A DNA stretch of 64,000 nucleotides. Source: JACCQS01 sp963766765 (GTDB lineage: Bacteria; Actinomycetota; Actinomycetes; Mycobacteriales; Geodermatophilaceae). The notes under the pieces were generated by a model. The model made no database searches, had not been told where the DNA came from, and saw only the letters and a list, made by a program, of their open reading frames with translations. Where the stretch lies: the NCBI GenBank assembly GCA_963766765.1, contig CAVYBR010000018.1, forward strand, positions 7,687 to 71,686, read 5' to 3'. This document shows, in pieces, positions 16,226 to 26,044 of this stretch; positions within the stretch are counted from its first letter, which is position 1, and each line of letters opens with the position of its first letter. Made by a program: the position numbers and the translations under genes.

Positions 16226-16419
16226 TCGGCACGACGAACAACGGCTCGCGGATCAGCAATGAAGTCCGGAGCCACGATGGTCGCCGCACCGCACTCGGTG
16301 CAGTACCACTCCGGACAATCCGCGCCGTGGCCGTCGCGGCACGGCGGCTGCTCGAATTCGGTTGTCCGCGCACAATTGCGGCAGGCAAAGCTGGCGAACG
16401 TGATGGTGCACAGTTCCAT
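16192..16419 (-). CDS. Small zinc-ribbon protein, unknown function
   Basis: A 75-residue protein whose ATG follows a very strong GGAAGGAGG ribosome binding site by 6 bp, which argues it is real. It begins MELCTITFASFACRNCARTT and has seven cysteines: C13-x2-C16 and C40-x2-C43 form a zinc-ribbon pair of knuckles, with C4, C27, H31 and C35 between or before. The C-terminal 30 residues are not cysteine-rich. I recall similar short MELCTI-type proteins in actinobacteria but no function. It overlaps the end of the lysozyme gene by 34 bp on the opposite strand and is divergent from the EamA transporter. Confidence 0.75.
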   Translation of the reverse strand: MELCTITFASFACRNCARTTEFEQPPCRDGHGADCPEWYCTECGAATIVAPDFIADPRAVVRRADQPVARATSRS

Positions 16420-16533
16420 CACGAGCCTCCTTCCGGAGCGCTGAAGATCTCCTGATAGCACCGTCGCACAGCGGTGCGGCAACGGGCGTCACCTCCGTCG
16501 GCGTGTCAGCCGGCCGTGCGACAGACTTGCTCG

Positions 16534-17529
16534 GTGTCCACCGTCGCCGGCCCCTCGTCGAACCCGCCCACTGAGCGCTCCCCGCGGCGCAAGGACCGAC
16601 TGTGGCTGGTCATCGTCGCCGCTGCGCTCTGGGGCACGGATGGGCTGCTCCGCGTCCCATTGGTCACTCAACTCGAGCCAAGCACGATCGTTTTCGCAGA
16701 GCACGCCATCATCTGCGTCGTCATCCTCCCGTGGCTGGCCGGGGCGCTTCGTGCCTTCGCCGCTGCCCCACGAAGGGTGCAGCTGGCGATTCTGGCAATC
16801 GGGATCGGCGCATCCGCGGTAGCAACGACACTGTTCACCGCTGCCTTCTCCCTCGGGGATCCGGTCACACCGCTGGTCTTGCAGAAGCTCCAGCCGGTGA
16901 TCGCCATCGCCCTGGCCGCGCTCGTGCTCGGTGAACGGGTCACCGTTCGGTTTCCGCTCTTCATCGTTCCGACGCTGGCCGGGGCTTGGCTCTTGACCTT
17001 TCCCGACCCGTTCGGCGTCTCGCTCAATCAGGCCCAAGCCGGCCTGCTCGCCGTGGGGGCGGCCGCCCTGTGGGCCGGCGGAACGGTGCTCGGTCGGTAC
17101 GCCGCGACCGCGATGGCCACCCAACACGTGACAATGCTGCGCTTGTTCTTCGGCCTGATCACCTCATGCGTGATCGTGCTGATCATGGACGCGCCACTCC
17201 TGCCCGCGGCCGGCGACATCCCCGGCCTGATCCTGCTCGCGCTGATCCCCGGACTGCTCGCGCTGTTGTTGTACTACCGCGGGCTGGCAGGCACGGCGGC
17301 ATCGAGGGCGACCCTTGGCGAACTGGCCTTCCCGCTCACCGCAGCCTTCATCGGCGTCGTGTTCCTCGACGGTTCGCTTGACGGGTCACAGTGGTTCGGC
17401 TTCGCCCTGTTGCTGGCCTCGGTCACCCTGCTGGCTATGCATGAGCGCCGGGCTCGGACCCCGGCGATCATGTTTGGTCCGCTGCAGCCTGCAACAACGA
17501 GCTCAGCTGTGTCCGAACCTGATCGGTGA
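16534..17529 (+). CDS. EamA/DMT-family transporter
   Basis: An integral membrane protein of about 331 residues with ten predicted membrane segments arranged as two EamA repeats; the first begins LWLVIVAAALWGTDGLLR and the second around QAGLLAVGAAALWAGGTVLG. Members export amino acids or other metabolites; the substrate here is unknown. The frame is open from a GTG at 16474. I prefer GTG 16534 because residues before it are not family-like, but no clear ribosome binding site supports either. The last 62 bp overlap the 3' end of glnD on the other strand. Confidence 0.8.
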   Translation: MSTVAGPSSNPPTERSPRRKDRLWLVIVAAALWGTDGLLRVPLVTQLEPSTIVFAEHAIICVVILPWLAGALRAFAAAPRRVQLAILAIGIGASAVATTLFTAAFSLGDPVTPLVLQKLQPVIAIALAALVLGERVTVRFPLFIVPTLAGAWLLTFPDPFGVSLNQAQAGLLAVGAAALWAGGTVLGRYAATAMATQHVTMLRLFFGLITSCVIVLIMDAPLLPAAGDIPGLILLALIPGLLALLLYYRGLAGTAASRATLGELAFPLTAAFIGVVFLDGSLDGSQWFGFALLLASVTLLAMHERRARTPAIMFGPLQPATTSSAVSEPDR

Positions 17530-19846
17530 GCGCGGCCTCCATCGGCAGGTAGAACACGTCGATGGCATCTGCGCCGAAGGTCTCCACCCGAGCGGAGATG
17601 ACATTGATCTCTGCCTCGTCGAACACCGATGTCAATGAGTGCAACAGTCCGGCCCGGTCGTCGGCACGGACCTCCACAACGGTTGCCTCGGCGGCCGCGT
17701 CGTCGTACCAGGTGACCTCGCTCGGTCTGGCGACCCGCGAACCGCGGGAATAGGCCCGCTCGCGCGCCGCCAGCCGAGCCCCCACCGGGAGGGTGCCGCC
17801 CATGCTCGAGCGCAGGTCCGCCGCGAGCCGCTGCGGGTCAGGCGCCCGGCCGAACAGTGGTCGTACGGCGAAGACGTCGTGGACCTGACCGCCGACACTC
17901 GATACCGCGGCGTAGCGAATCTCGAGTTGATGCAGGGCAAGGACGCCGGCGATCTGGGACAGCAGCCCGGGTTGGTCGACGGTGTGCACCGCCACCTCGA
18001 AGCCGTCGAGGTCCGGGTGCAGCACAACTCGTACCCGATCGTCCTCGACTTCCTGTTCCGTCCGGGTGCCGCCGGGCGACCCGGCGGTCAGCCCAACCGC
18101 ATCCGTATCGCGGCGAGACACCGCCCCAGGCCGCGGCGCCGCTGGGCCCGGGATGTCAGGCGCCAGCGCCGCTGCCACGTGGTGCACCAGATCAGCGATG
18201 ACGTGCGCCCGCCACGGACTCCACACGCCCGGCCCAGTCGCCCGCGCATCCGCCTCGGCCAGTGCATGCAGCAGGCCCAGATAGTCCAGTCGATCGCCGA
18301 TCCGGTCAGCAATCAACCTGATCGTGGCCCGGTCTGACGGATCCCGGCGCAGCGCCGTGTGGGGCAGCAAGAGGTGCTGGCCGACCATCAGCTTGATCGT
18401 CGCGACGTCGGCATCATCCAGGCCGATCCGTCGCGCGACCGGCTCAGCGATCTCGGCGCCCTCGGCGCAATGCTCCCGCTCGCCACCCTTGCCGATGTCG
18501 TGCAGCAGGGCGCCGATCAGCAAGAGGTCCGGCCGCCGGACCCGGCGGGTCAACTCGGTGGCAACCGCGGTCGTTTCCACGAGGTGCCTGTCGACTGTGT
18601 ACAGGTGGGCTGGATGTCGTTGCGGCAGACCGCGAATGCGCTGCCATTCAGGCAGATACTCGGACAGCAGGCCGGACTGGTCGAGAGCCTCGAAGACGTC
18701 GACGATGCCGCGGCCGGCGGCCAGGAGTCTGACGAACCACGAGCGGGCCGCCTCCGGCCATGGATCCGGGAGCGGTGGATGGCGTTCGACGAGTACGGCC
18801 ATCGTGGCCGGTGAGATCGGCAGTCCGGATTCGGCAGCGGCGACCGCAACGCGGAACGGCAGGATCGGGTCCGCCGCGGGGTCGACGCCGCGAGCCAGGA
18901 CCACCTCGCCCTGGTGGGCGACAACACCGGCCAGCAGCGGAGTGCGAGTCGGCTTTCGCCTGCTCAGCAGTCCTGCGGCACGTCGGGTTCCGAGACCTGA
19001 TTCGACTCGTCGCCAGCCGGCCGCGCAGGCGTAGCTGATCGACCGCGCCGCATTGGAGACCTTCCGGAGCAGCTCGTCCTCTGTATCCAGCCCGAGGGCC
19101 GCCATCACGGGGATCTGTTCCTGTCGGATGAGGACATCGGCGCGGCGGCCCGACGCGTGGTGCAGCGCCTCCCGCACATCCCGGAGCAGGGAGTACGCGG
19201 CCTCGACCCCGGCACTCGGCTCGTCAGAGAGCTGCGCAACCGCCAAGGACCGCAGCACATGAACATCGCGCATGCCGCCGCGGCCGTCCTTGAGGTCCGG
19301 TTCGATGAGGTACGCGGTGTCCCCCGCAAGCTCGCCGCGTCGTAGCCGCTCCGCCCGCAGCAGCGGCAACAGCTTTCGTGCATTTGAGCGCCAGGACGAT
19401 GCGGCTGCCCGCTTCAACCTGTGGGCGAGCTCCTCGTCCCCGGCGATCCATCGAGCGTCCAACAGACCCAACCCGGCGATCGCATCGGTGCCGGCGACGC
19501 GCAGCGACTCGTCGACGGTACGCACCGAATGGTCAAGGCGCAGTCCGGCATCCCAGATCGGATACCAGACGGTGTTGGCCACTTCGGCGATGTCCGGCAC
19601 GCCATCGTGCACGAGGATCAGGTCGAGGTCGCTGTACGGCGCGGGTTCGCGCCGGCCCAGGCCGCCGACCGCGACGAGGGCCAGTCCGGGGCGGTCGGGC
19701 AGCAGCGTCGCCAGCCAACGATCGAGGAGGTCGGCACGCTCAGCCGGCCCGCCGCCGACGCGATCTCTGCAGGCCGCATCGGCGCCGGGCCGGCTGGGGA
19801 AGCTGACCTCACCACGGCCGGCGCTGACGTGGCGATACTGAATCAG
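17468..19846 (-). CDS. glnD: PII uridylyl/adenylyltransferase GlnD, with a non-standard or damaged start
   Basis: Bifunctional nitrogen sensor that nucleotidylates and de-nucleotidylates PII. Domains: nucleotidyltransferase with VAVGGLGRREPAPYSDLDL, HD domain (LLLIGALLHDIGKGGEREHC) and two C-terminal ACT domains (FEVAVHTVDQPGLLSQIAGV; VEVRADDRAGLLHSLTSVFD). The first standard start codon in frame is GTG 19612, which falls inside the catalytic motif and would delete GGLGRRE. The frame stays open upstream into glnB with no ATG, GTG or TTG. I therefore extend to a CTG at 19846 that overlaps the glnB stop (CTGA), preceded by GGGGAGCGGGG; an ATT follows directly. That gives about 792 residues, near the normal size. 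A small indel is the alternative. Confidence 0.85.
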   Translation of the reverse strand: MIQYRHVSAGRGEVSFPSRPGADAACRDRVGGGPAERADLLDRWLATLLPDRPGLALVAVGGLGRREPAPYSDLDLILVHDGVPDIAEVANTVWYPIWDAGLRLDHSVRTVDESLRVAGTDAIAGLGLLDARWIAGDEELAHRLKRAAASSWRSNARKLLPLLRAERLRRGELAGDTAYLIEPDLKDGRGGMRDVHVLRSLAVAQLSDEPSAGVEAAYSLLRDVREALHHASGRRADVLIRQEQIPVMAALGLDTEDELLRKVSNAARSISYACAAGWRRVESGLGTRRAAGLLSRRKPTRTPLLAGVVAHQGEVVLARGVDPAADPILPFRVAVAAAESGLPISPATMAVLVERHPPLPDPWPEAARSWFVRLLAAGRGIVDVFEALDQSGLLSEYLPEWQRIRGLPQRHPAHLYTVDRHLVETTAVATELTRRVRRPDLLLIGALLHDIGKGGEREHCAEGAEIAEPVARRIGLDDADVATIKLMVGQHLLLPHTALRRDPSDRATIRLIADRIGDRLDYLGLLHALAEADARATGPGVWSPWRAHVIADLVHHVAAALAPDIPGPAAPRPGAVSRRDTDAVGLTAGSPGGTRTEQEVEDDRVRVVLHPDLDGFEVAVHTVDQPGLLSQIAGVLALHQLEIRYAAVSSVGGQVHDVFAVRPLFGRAPDPQRLAADLRSSMGGTLPVGARLAARERAYSRGSRVARPSEVTWYDDAAAEATVVEVRADDRAGLLHSLTSVFDEAEINVISARVETFGADAIDVFYLPMEAALTDQVRTQLSSLLQAAADQT

Positions 19847-20181
19847 AGCGCGTCTGGACCCCGCTCCCCGGTACGCACCCGCGCGAGATCCTCGACCGGC
19901 GTGACCCAGACCTTGCCGTCGCCGATCTGACCGGTACGCGCCGCCTCGACCAGCGCCTCCAGAACATCCGCGGCGGTCTCATCAGAGACCAGCACTTCGA
20001 TCTTGACCTTCGGCACGAAGTCGACCTGATACTCCGCACCTCGGTAGACCTCGGTGTGCCCGCGCTGGCGTCCGAATCCCTGGACCTCGCTGACGGTCAA
20101 ACCCTCGATGCCGTGCAGTTCCAGCGCAGTTTTCACGTCCTCGAGCTTGAACGGCTTGATGACTGCGGTCACGAGTTTCAT
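19843..20181 (-). CDS. glnB: Nitrogen regulatory protein PII
   Basis: Trimeric signal protein sensing 2-oxoglutarate, ATP/ADP and modified by GlnD. The 112-residue sequence is canonical: MKLVTAVIKPFKLEDVKTAL, the T-loop GRQRGHTEVYRGAEYQVDF with the modifiable Tyr51, and the C-terminal GDGKVWVTPVEDLARVRTGE. In actinobacteria this tyrosine is adenylylated. Its ATG overlaps the amtB stop by one base (TGATG), with GGAAGGGG 7 bp upstream, and its stop overlaps the presumed glnD start. The linkage to amtB points to the GlnK role of binding and closing the ammonium channel. Confidence 0.96.
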   Translation of the reverse strand: MKLVTAVIKPFKLEDVKTALELHGIEGLTVSEVQGFGRQRGHTEVYRGAEYQVDFVPKVKIEVLVSDETAADVLEALVEAARTGQIGDGKVWVTPVEDLARVRTGERGPDAL

Positions 20182-21572
20182 CAGGAGGCCCCTTCCGAGG
20201 TCCGGGTCCGTGCCGTGAAAGTCGACGACCCCGCCGGAGCCGACGAGGACACCGAGTGCGTGCCCCCTCCGCCCAGCGCGCTGAAGTCGTATCCGGTCTC
20301 GGCATGCGCCAGGTTATCGATACCCGCTTCTTCGTGTTCCTCGTCGATCCGGAAGCCCATGGTCTTCTCGATGATCAGGCCGATGACGTACGTGGCGACG
20401 AACGATACGACCATGACCGTCAGGGCCGCGACCACTTGGCGCCAGAGTTGATCGGCGCCACCGCCATAGAGCAGTCCCGAGACCCCGTTCGGAGCCTCAT
20501 CCGTGGCCAAGAACCCGATCAATATCGTGCCGACGAGGCCACCGACGAGATGGACCCCAACCACGTCCAGCGAGTCGTCGAAACCGAACCGGTACTTGAG
20601 TCCGACCGCCAAGGCGCACAACGCTCCGGCAGCCACGCCAATCGCGATCGCGCCAAGCGGCGAGACCGCGCCACATGACGGCGTGATCGCCACGAGCCCG
20701 GCAACGACGCCGGAGGCTCCGCCAAGTGAGGTCGAGTGGCCGTCGCGGATCTTTTCGACGAGCAGCCAGGCCAGGCAGGCCGCGCCGGTGGCCACCATGG
20801 TGTTGACCCAGGCCACCGCCGCGGTGTTGTTCGCCGCCACCGCCGACCCGGCGTTGAAGCCGAACCAGCCGAACCAGAGCAGGCCAGCACCGATCATGAC
20901 CAATGGCAGATTGTGCGGCCGCATTGCCTCGGTGCCGAAGCCGCGGCGCTTGCCGAGGACCAGGGCGAGGGCAAGGCCGGCTGCTCCGGCGTTGATGTGC
21001 ACGGCAGTACCCCCGGCGAAGTCGATCGCCGCCAGGTTGTTGGCGACCCATCCCCCGACGTGGGTCACCACGCCGTCATCGCCGGTCAGGGTGAAGTCGA
21101 AGACCCAGTGCGCGATCGGGAAGTACACGAGCGTGGCCCACACCCCGGCGAAGACCATCCAGGCACCGAACTTGGCTCGGTCAGCGATGGCTCCAGAGAT
21201 CAGGGCGACCGTGATGATCGCGAAAACTGCCTGAAATCCGACGAAGGCCATCGCCGGTAAGCCGCCCGCCTCGCTCGTGGTGTCCTCCATCAGTCCTTCG
21301 AGCCCGAGGTACTGGAAGGGATCACCCAGCAGACCCAGTCCGACGTCGTCGCCGAACGCCATGGAATAGCCGTAGAGCACCCAAAGGACGCTGATCAACG
21401 CCAGCGCGCCGAAGCTCATCATCATCATGTTCAGGACGCTCTTCGCGCGGACCATGCCGCCGTAGAAGAGGGCGAGGCCCGGTGTCATCAACAGCACCAG
21501 CGCAGCGCTGGTCAGAATCCAGGCGGTGTCCCCAGTGTTGATCAAGGCAGCCTCCGGTGGTTCGTCGGCCAT
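20181..21572 (-). CDS. amtB: Ammonium transporter
   Basis: An integral membrane ammonium channel of 463 residues with eleven expected membrane segments. Family stretches are visible: GDTAWILTSAALVLLMTPGL, ALFYGGMVRAKSVLNMMMMS, DFAGGTAVHINAGAAGLALA, LLWFGWFGFNAGSAVAANN and DDSLDVVGVHLVGGLVGTIL. The frame is open to 21836, but residues before MADEPPEAALIN at ATG 21572 are not transporter-like. It opens the amtB-glnB-glnD operon. A GlnR-like site lies about 110 bp upstream. The last 30 residues form a soluble Ser/Thr-rich tail. Confidence 0.95.
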   Translation of the reverse strand: MADEPPEAALINTGDTAWILTSAALVLLMTPGLALFYGGMVRAKSVLNMMMMSFGALALISVLWVLYGYSMAFGDDVGLGLLGDPFQYLGLEGLMEDTTSEAGGLPAMAFVGFQAVFAIITVALISGAIADRAKFGAWMVFAGVWATLVYFPIAHWVFDFTLTGDDGVVTHVGGWVANNLAAIDFAGGTAVHINAGAAGLALALVLGKRRGFGTEAMRPHNLPLVMIGAGLLWFGWFGFNAGSAVAANNTAAVAWVNTMVATGAACLAWLLVEKIRDGHSTSLGGASGVVAGLVAITPSCGAVSPLGAIAIGVAAGALCALAVGLKYRFGFDDSLDVVGVHLVGGLVGTILIGFLATDEAPNGVSGLLYGGGADQLWRQVVAALTVMVVSFVATYVIGLIIEKTMGFRIDEEHEEAGIDNLAHAETGYDFSALGGGGTHSVSSSAPAGSSTFTARTRTSEGAS

Positions 21573-21682
21573 GCGGCCATGAGTGAACAGGCCACGTCGA
21601 GGCCTCGGACTACCGTCGCGGCCGCTTGTTACGCGGCAGGTACGGGATGTGTTTCGGCCCGATGAAGAACCGTCGGGATCAC

Positions 21683-21698
21683 GTATCGGTTGAGTTAC
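21683..21698 (-). promoter_or_regulatory. Candidate GlnR box upstream of amtB
   Basis: On the minus strand the site reads GTAAC-TCAACC-GATAC. The GlnR consensus of actinobacteria is gTnAC-n6-GaAAC, so the first half matches fully and the second in 4 of 5 positions. It lies about 110 bp upstream of the amtB start, a usual distance for activation under nitrogen limitation. This is a consensus match by eye, without a score. Confidence 0.4.
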
Positions 21699-21742
21699 CA
21701 AGTTCGGACTGCGCAGAGCACGGCGGCTCAGCCCGCGTGAAT

Positions 21743-21776
21743 GTGCAACTCGCTCGCAATTGCACATGAGTTGCAA
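21743..21776 (+). promoter_or_regulatory. Two abutting Nur-type boxes at the cbiM start
   Basis: The published Nur box of Streptomyces is tTGCaa-N5-ttGCAA. Here GTGCAA-CTCGC-TCGCAA (21743-21759) is followed without a gap by TTGCAC-ATGAG-TTGCAA (21760-21776). Together they also form a longer dyad with arms TGCAACTC and GAGTTGCA. The second box ends 13 bp before the cbiM ATG, so binding would block the promoter. Nur is a nickel-responsive Fur-family repressor, which points to nickel as the transported metal. Confidence 0.65.
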
Positions 21777-21789
21777 TAATGTCGGCGCC

Positions 21790-22485
21790 ATGCACGTACC
21801 CGACGGCTTCATGTCCGCCCCCGTCACGGTCGGCACGGGAATCGTCGCCGCCGGCGGCGTCGCCTACGCCATTCGTGGCGCCCGCGCAGAGCTGGACGAG
21901 AAGACCGCGCCGATGGCCGGTCTGGTCGCAGCCTTCATCTTTGCCGGGCAGATGATGAACTTTCCGGTAGGAGCAGGAACCAGCGGGCATCTCCTGGGCG
22001 GCGTCCTCGCTGCGATCCTGGTCGGCCCATATACCGGCGCCTTGTGCGTGACCGTGGTGCTCTTCGTCCAGGCGCTCCTCTTCGCCGACGGAGGTCTCAC
22101 GGCTCTGGGCACCAACATCACCCTGATGGCGCTGGTGACCACCTTCGGTGGCTGGGTCATCTTCCGCGGTCTGACCATGGCGCTGCCCAAGAGCCGGACC
22201 GGCGTGCTGATCTCCGCCGGCGCGTCCGCGCTGCTCAGCGTTCTCCTCGCAGCTGTGGCGTTCGTCGTTCTGTACGCGGTCGGCGGTGCCGTGGACATCA
22301 ACCTCGGAAGCCTGATCACGGCGATGCTCGGCGTGCACGTCCTGATCGGTATCGGCGAGGCGGCCATCACCGTCGCGGTCGTGGGAGCGGTTCTCTCGGC
22401 TCGCTCGGATCTCGTCTACGGCGCGCGCTATCTCACCCCGGCACTGGTCCTGCGGTCCTCGAAGATGCCGTCAGATGTCGCGTAA
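21790..22485 (+). CDS. cbiM: Nickel/cobalt ECF transporter substrate-binding subunit CbiM/NikM
   Basis: Membrane subunit that captures Ni2+ or Co2+. I start at ATG 21790, which gives the diagnostic N-terminus MHVPDGFMSAP; in this family the mature N-terminal Met-His chelates the metal, so the exact start matters. The 231 residues contain about seven membrane segments, with FIFAGQMMNFPVGAGTSGHL and LGVHVLIGIGEAAIT as typical CbiM stretches. No ribosome binding site precedes the ATG. An AATAAT -10-like hexamer at 21775-21780 ends 9 bp before it, which suggests a leaderless or nearly leaderless mRNA. It is the first gene of cbiMNQO. Confidence 0.93.
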   Translation: MHVPDGFMSAPVTVGTGIVAAGGVAYAIRGARAELDEKTAPMAGLVAAFIFAGQMMNFPVGAGTSGHLLGGVLAAILVGPYTGALCVTVVLFVQALLFADGGLTALGTNITLMALVTTFGGWVIFRGLTMALPKSRTGVLISAGASALLSVLLAAVAFVVLYAVGGAVDINLGSLITAMLGVHVLIGIGEAAITVAVVGAVLSARSDLVYGARYLTPALVLRSSKMPSDVA

Positions 22486-22816
22486 CCGGACCTTCCTCAT
22501 CGTCGGCCTAGCCGTCGCCCTGCTCATCGCCGGCGTCGCCAGTTACTTCGCCAGCCCCTCCCCCGACGGTCTGGAATACACAGCCGAACAGCGCGGGTTC
22601 CTCGACTCCGCCACGGATTCTGCAACGGCGGGATCCCCCCTCGCCGACTACGGCGTCGCCGGAGTGCACAACGAATGGCTCTCGGTGGGCCTGTCCGGGA
22701 TCATCGGAGTTCTGGTCGTCCTGCTGCTCGGGACGCTGCTGGTCACAGTGGTGAAAAGACGTACTACGCAACAGGATTCCACTCGCTCCGCTTCCGATTC
22801 GACGAGCGAGGTCTGA
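22475..22816 (+). CDS. cbiN: Cobalt/nickel transporter accessory subunit CbiN-like (PDGL domain)
   Basis: A 113-residue membrane protein with two membrane helices (about 7-25 and 73-93) flanking an extracytoplasmic loop that carries the PDGLEY signature of CbiN/NikN. CbiN assists metal insertion into CbiM. It overlaps the cbiM end by 11 bp, consistent with coupled translation. The C-terminal 20 residues are Ser/Thr-rich. Confidence 0.88.
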   Translation: MSRNRTFLIVGLAVALLIAGVASYFASPSPDGLEYTAEQRGFLDSATDSATAGSPLADYGVAGVHNEWLSVGLSGIIGVLVVLLLGTLLVTVVKRRTTQQDSTRSASDSTSEV

Positions 22817-22840
22817 CCGCCCCGGCGGCAGCGGCGCATC

Positions 22841-23605
22841 GTGGGGGCAGGGCACGCGCATTCGCTCTATCGGGAGCGACGCACTCCGGCTCATGACATC
22901 CCAGCCCACGTCAAGCTGGTAGCTCTCGTCGGCTTCGTACTCATCGTCGTCGTGACCCCCGGCACCTGGTACCCCGCGTTTGTGGGTTATCTCGCGATTC
23001 TTTGCGTCGTGGCAGCAACCGCCCGAGCGTCGGTCGGCTTCATCGTCTCCCGCCTGGCCATCGAGATCCCCTTCGTGATCTTCGCGCTCCTGTTGCCCTT
23101 CGTTGCGCAGGGCCCAAGGGTCGAGGTCCTCGGGATTGCCGTGTCGGAGTCGGGCCTGCTCGCCGGAGCCGCGCTGTTCATGAAGGCGACTCTGTCGGTG
23201 ATGTCGTCCATCCTGTTCGCGTCGACGACGTCGCCGCGGGAGATGGTCCGCGGATTGGAACGGCTGCGGCTGCCCGAGATCCTGGTGCAGATCCTCACCT
23301 TCATGCTGCGCTATCTAGAGGTCGTCGGCGGCGAATTGCGTCGAATGCGTATCGCGCGCGAGTCCCGGGCATTCACGGCGCGCCACCTCGGCCAGCTCCG
23401 GATCCTCGGACACGCGGCCGGATCGTTGTTCATCCGCTCGTACGAACGCGGCGAACGGGTGCATCTCGCCATGCTGTCTCGGGGGTACGCCGGACGACTC
23501 CCCGTCACCGAGCAATCTCAGGTGCCCACCGCGGCGTGGGTCGCGGCCCTGCTCGTACCCGGTGCAGCGCTGCTCGTCCTTATCGGTGGCTGGGTCGTCT
23601 CATGA
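22841..23605 (+). CDS. cbiQ: ECF transporter transmembrane coupling subunit CbiQ
   Basis: T-component linking the substrate-binding unit to the ATPase. The 254-residue protein starts at GTG 22841 (MGAGHAHSLYRERRTPAHDI), has about five membrane helices, and contains the coupling helix region LERLRLPEILVQILTFMLRY and ARESRAFTARHLGQL; YERGERVHLAMLSRGYAG is the second conserved Ala-Arg-Gly-type motif. Its stop overlaps the cbiO start (ATGA). Confidence 0.93.
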   Translation: MGAGHAHSLYRERRTPAHDIPAHVKLVALVGFVLIVVVTPGTWYPAFVGYLAILCVVAATARASVGFIVSRLAIEIPFVIFALLLPFVAQGPRVEVLGIAVSESGLLAGAALFMKATLSVMSSILFASTTSPREMVRGLERLRLPEILVQILTFMLRYLEVVGGELRRMRIARESRAFTARHLGQLRILGHAAGSLFIRSYERGERVHLAMLSRGYAGRLPVTEQSQVPTAAWVAALLVPGAALLVLIGGWVVS

Positions 23606-24372
23606 GCACTACTGCGCCGGCACCCAGCCTGACGATGTCCGGAGTTGCGTTCGCCTACCCAGACGGGCACCAGGCTCTGTTCGGGGTGGATCTGCGCATC
23701 GAGCGCGGCGAGCGAGTGGCCCTCCTGGGTCCGAACGGCGCTGGCAAGACCACGTTGGTGCTGCACCTGAATGGCATCCTGACCGCCGGCGCGGGGGTCG
23801 TGCACGTCGGCGGGCTCGAGGTAGCCAAACCGAACCTGACCGAAATCCGGCGACGGGTCGGAATCGTCTTCCAGGATCCTGACGATCAGCTCTTCATGCC
23901 GACCGTGCGCGAAGACGTCGCCTTCGGACCGGCGAACCTCGGCCTGCGCGGTGCCGAACTCACCGCCCGCGTGGCCGCAGCCCTGGATGCCGTCGGGATG
24001 GCGGAGTTCGCCGAGCGACCGCCGCATCATCTCTCCTTCGGACAGCGCCGTCGGGTCGCGGTTGCAACGGTCCTGGCGATGGAGCCGGAGATCCTGGTTC
24101 TCGATGAGCCGTCGTCCAATCTCGATCCGGCCAGCCGCCGAGAGCTTGCCGAGATCCTGACCGATCTGCCGATCACCCTGCTCATGGTCACCCACGACCT
24201 GCCCTACGCAGCGCAGTTGTGCACCCGGTCGGTCATCCTCGACGAGGGAACGATCGTCGCTGATCGCCGCACGCGGGATCTGCTCACCGACGCCGACACC
24301 CTTGCCCGGCACCGCCTGGAACTGCCCTTCGGTTTCGACCCCCGGGTTGCCACGACGCTGCCCCCGCACTAG
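23602..24372 (+). CDS. cbiO: ECF transporter ATP-binding subunit CbiO
   Basis: A 256-residue ABC ATPase driving metal uptake. Walker A is LLGPNGAGKTTLVLHLNG, the Q-loop is GIVFQDPDDQLFMPTVREDV (the DPDDQLF form is typical of ECF ATPases), the signature is LSFGQRRRVAVA and Walker B is EILVLDEPSSNLDP, followed by the H-loop TLLMVTHDLPYA. The start at ATG 23602 overlaps the cbiQ stop as ATGA; the longer open frame upstream is a shadow of cbiQ. Confidence 0.95.
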   Translation: MSTTAPAPSLTMSGVAFAYPDGHQALFGVDLRIERGERVALLGPNGAGKTTLVLHLNGILTAGAGVVHVGGLEVAKPNLTEIRRRVGIVFQDPDDQLFMPTVREDVAFGPANLGLRGAELTARVAAALDAVGMAEFAERPPHHLSFGQRRRVAVATVLAMEPEILVLDEPSSNLDPASRRELAEILTDLPITLLMVTHDLPYAAQLCTRSVILDEGTIVADRRTRDLLTDADTLARHRLELPFGFDPRVATTLPPH

Positions 24373-24382
24373 GCATGTCGTA

Positions 24383-26044
<1,662 letters not shown>

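Noticed and set aside
21573..21789. Cobalamin riboswitch upstream of cbiM
   Set aside because: The gap lacks the B12-box and conserved cores, and Nur-type boxes sit directly at the start codon, leaving no leader.
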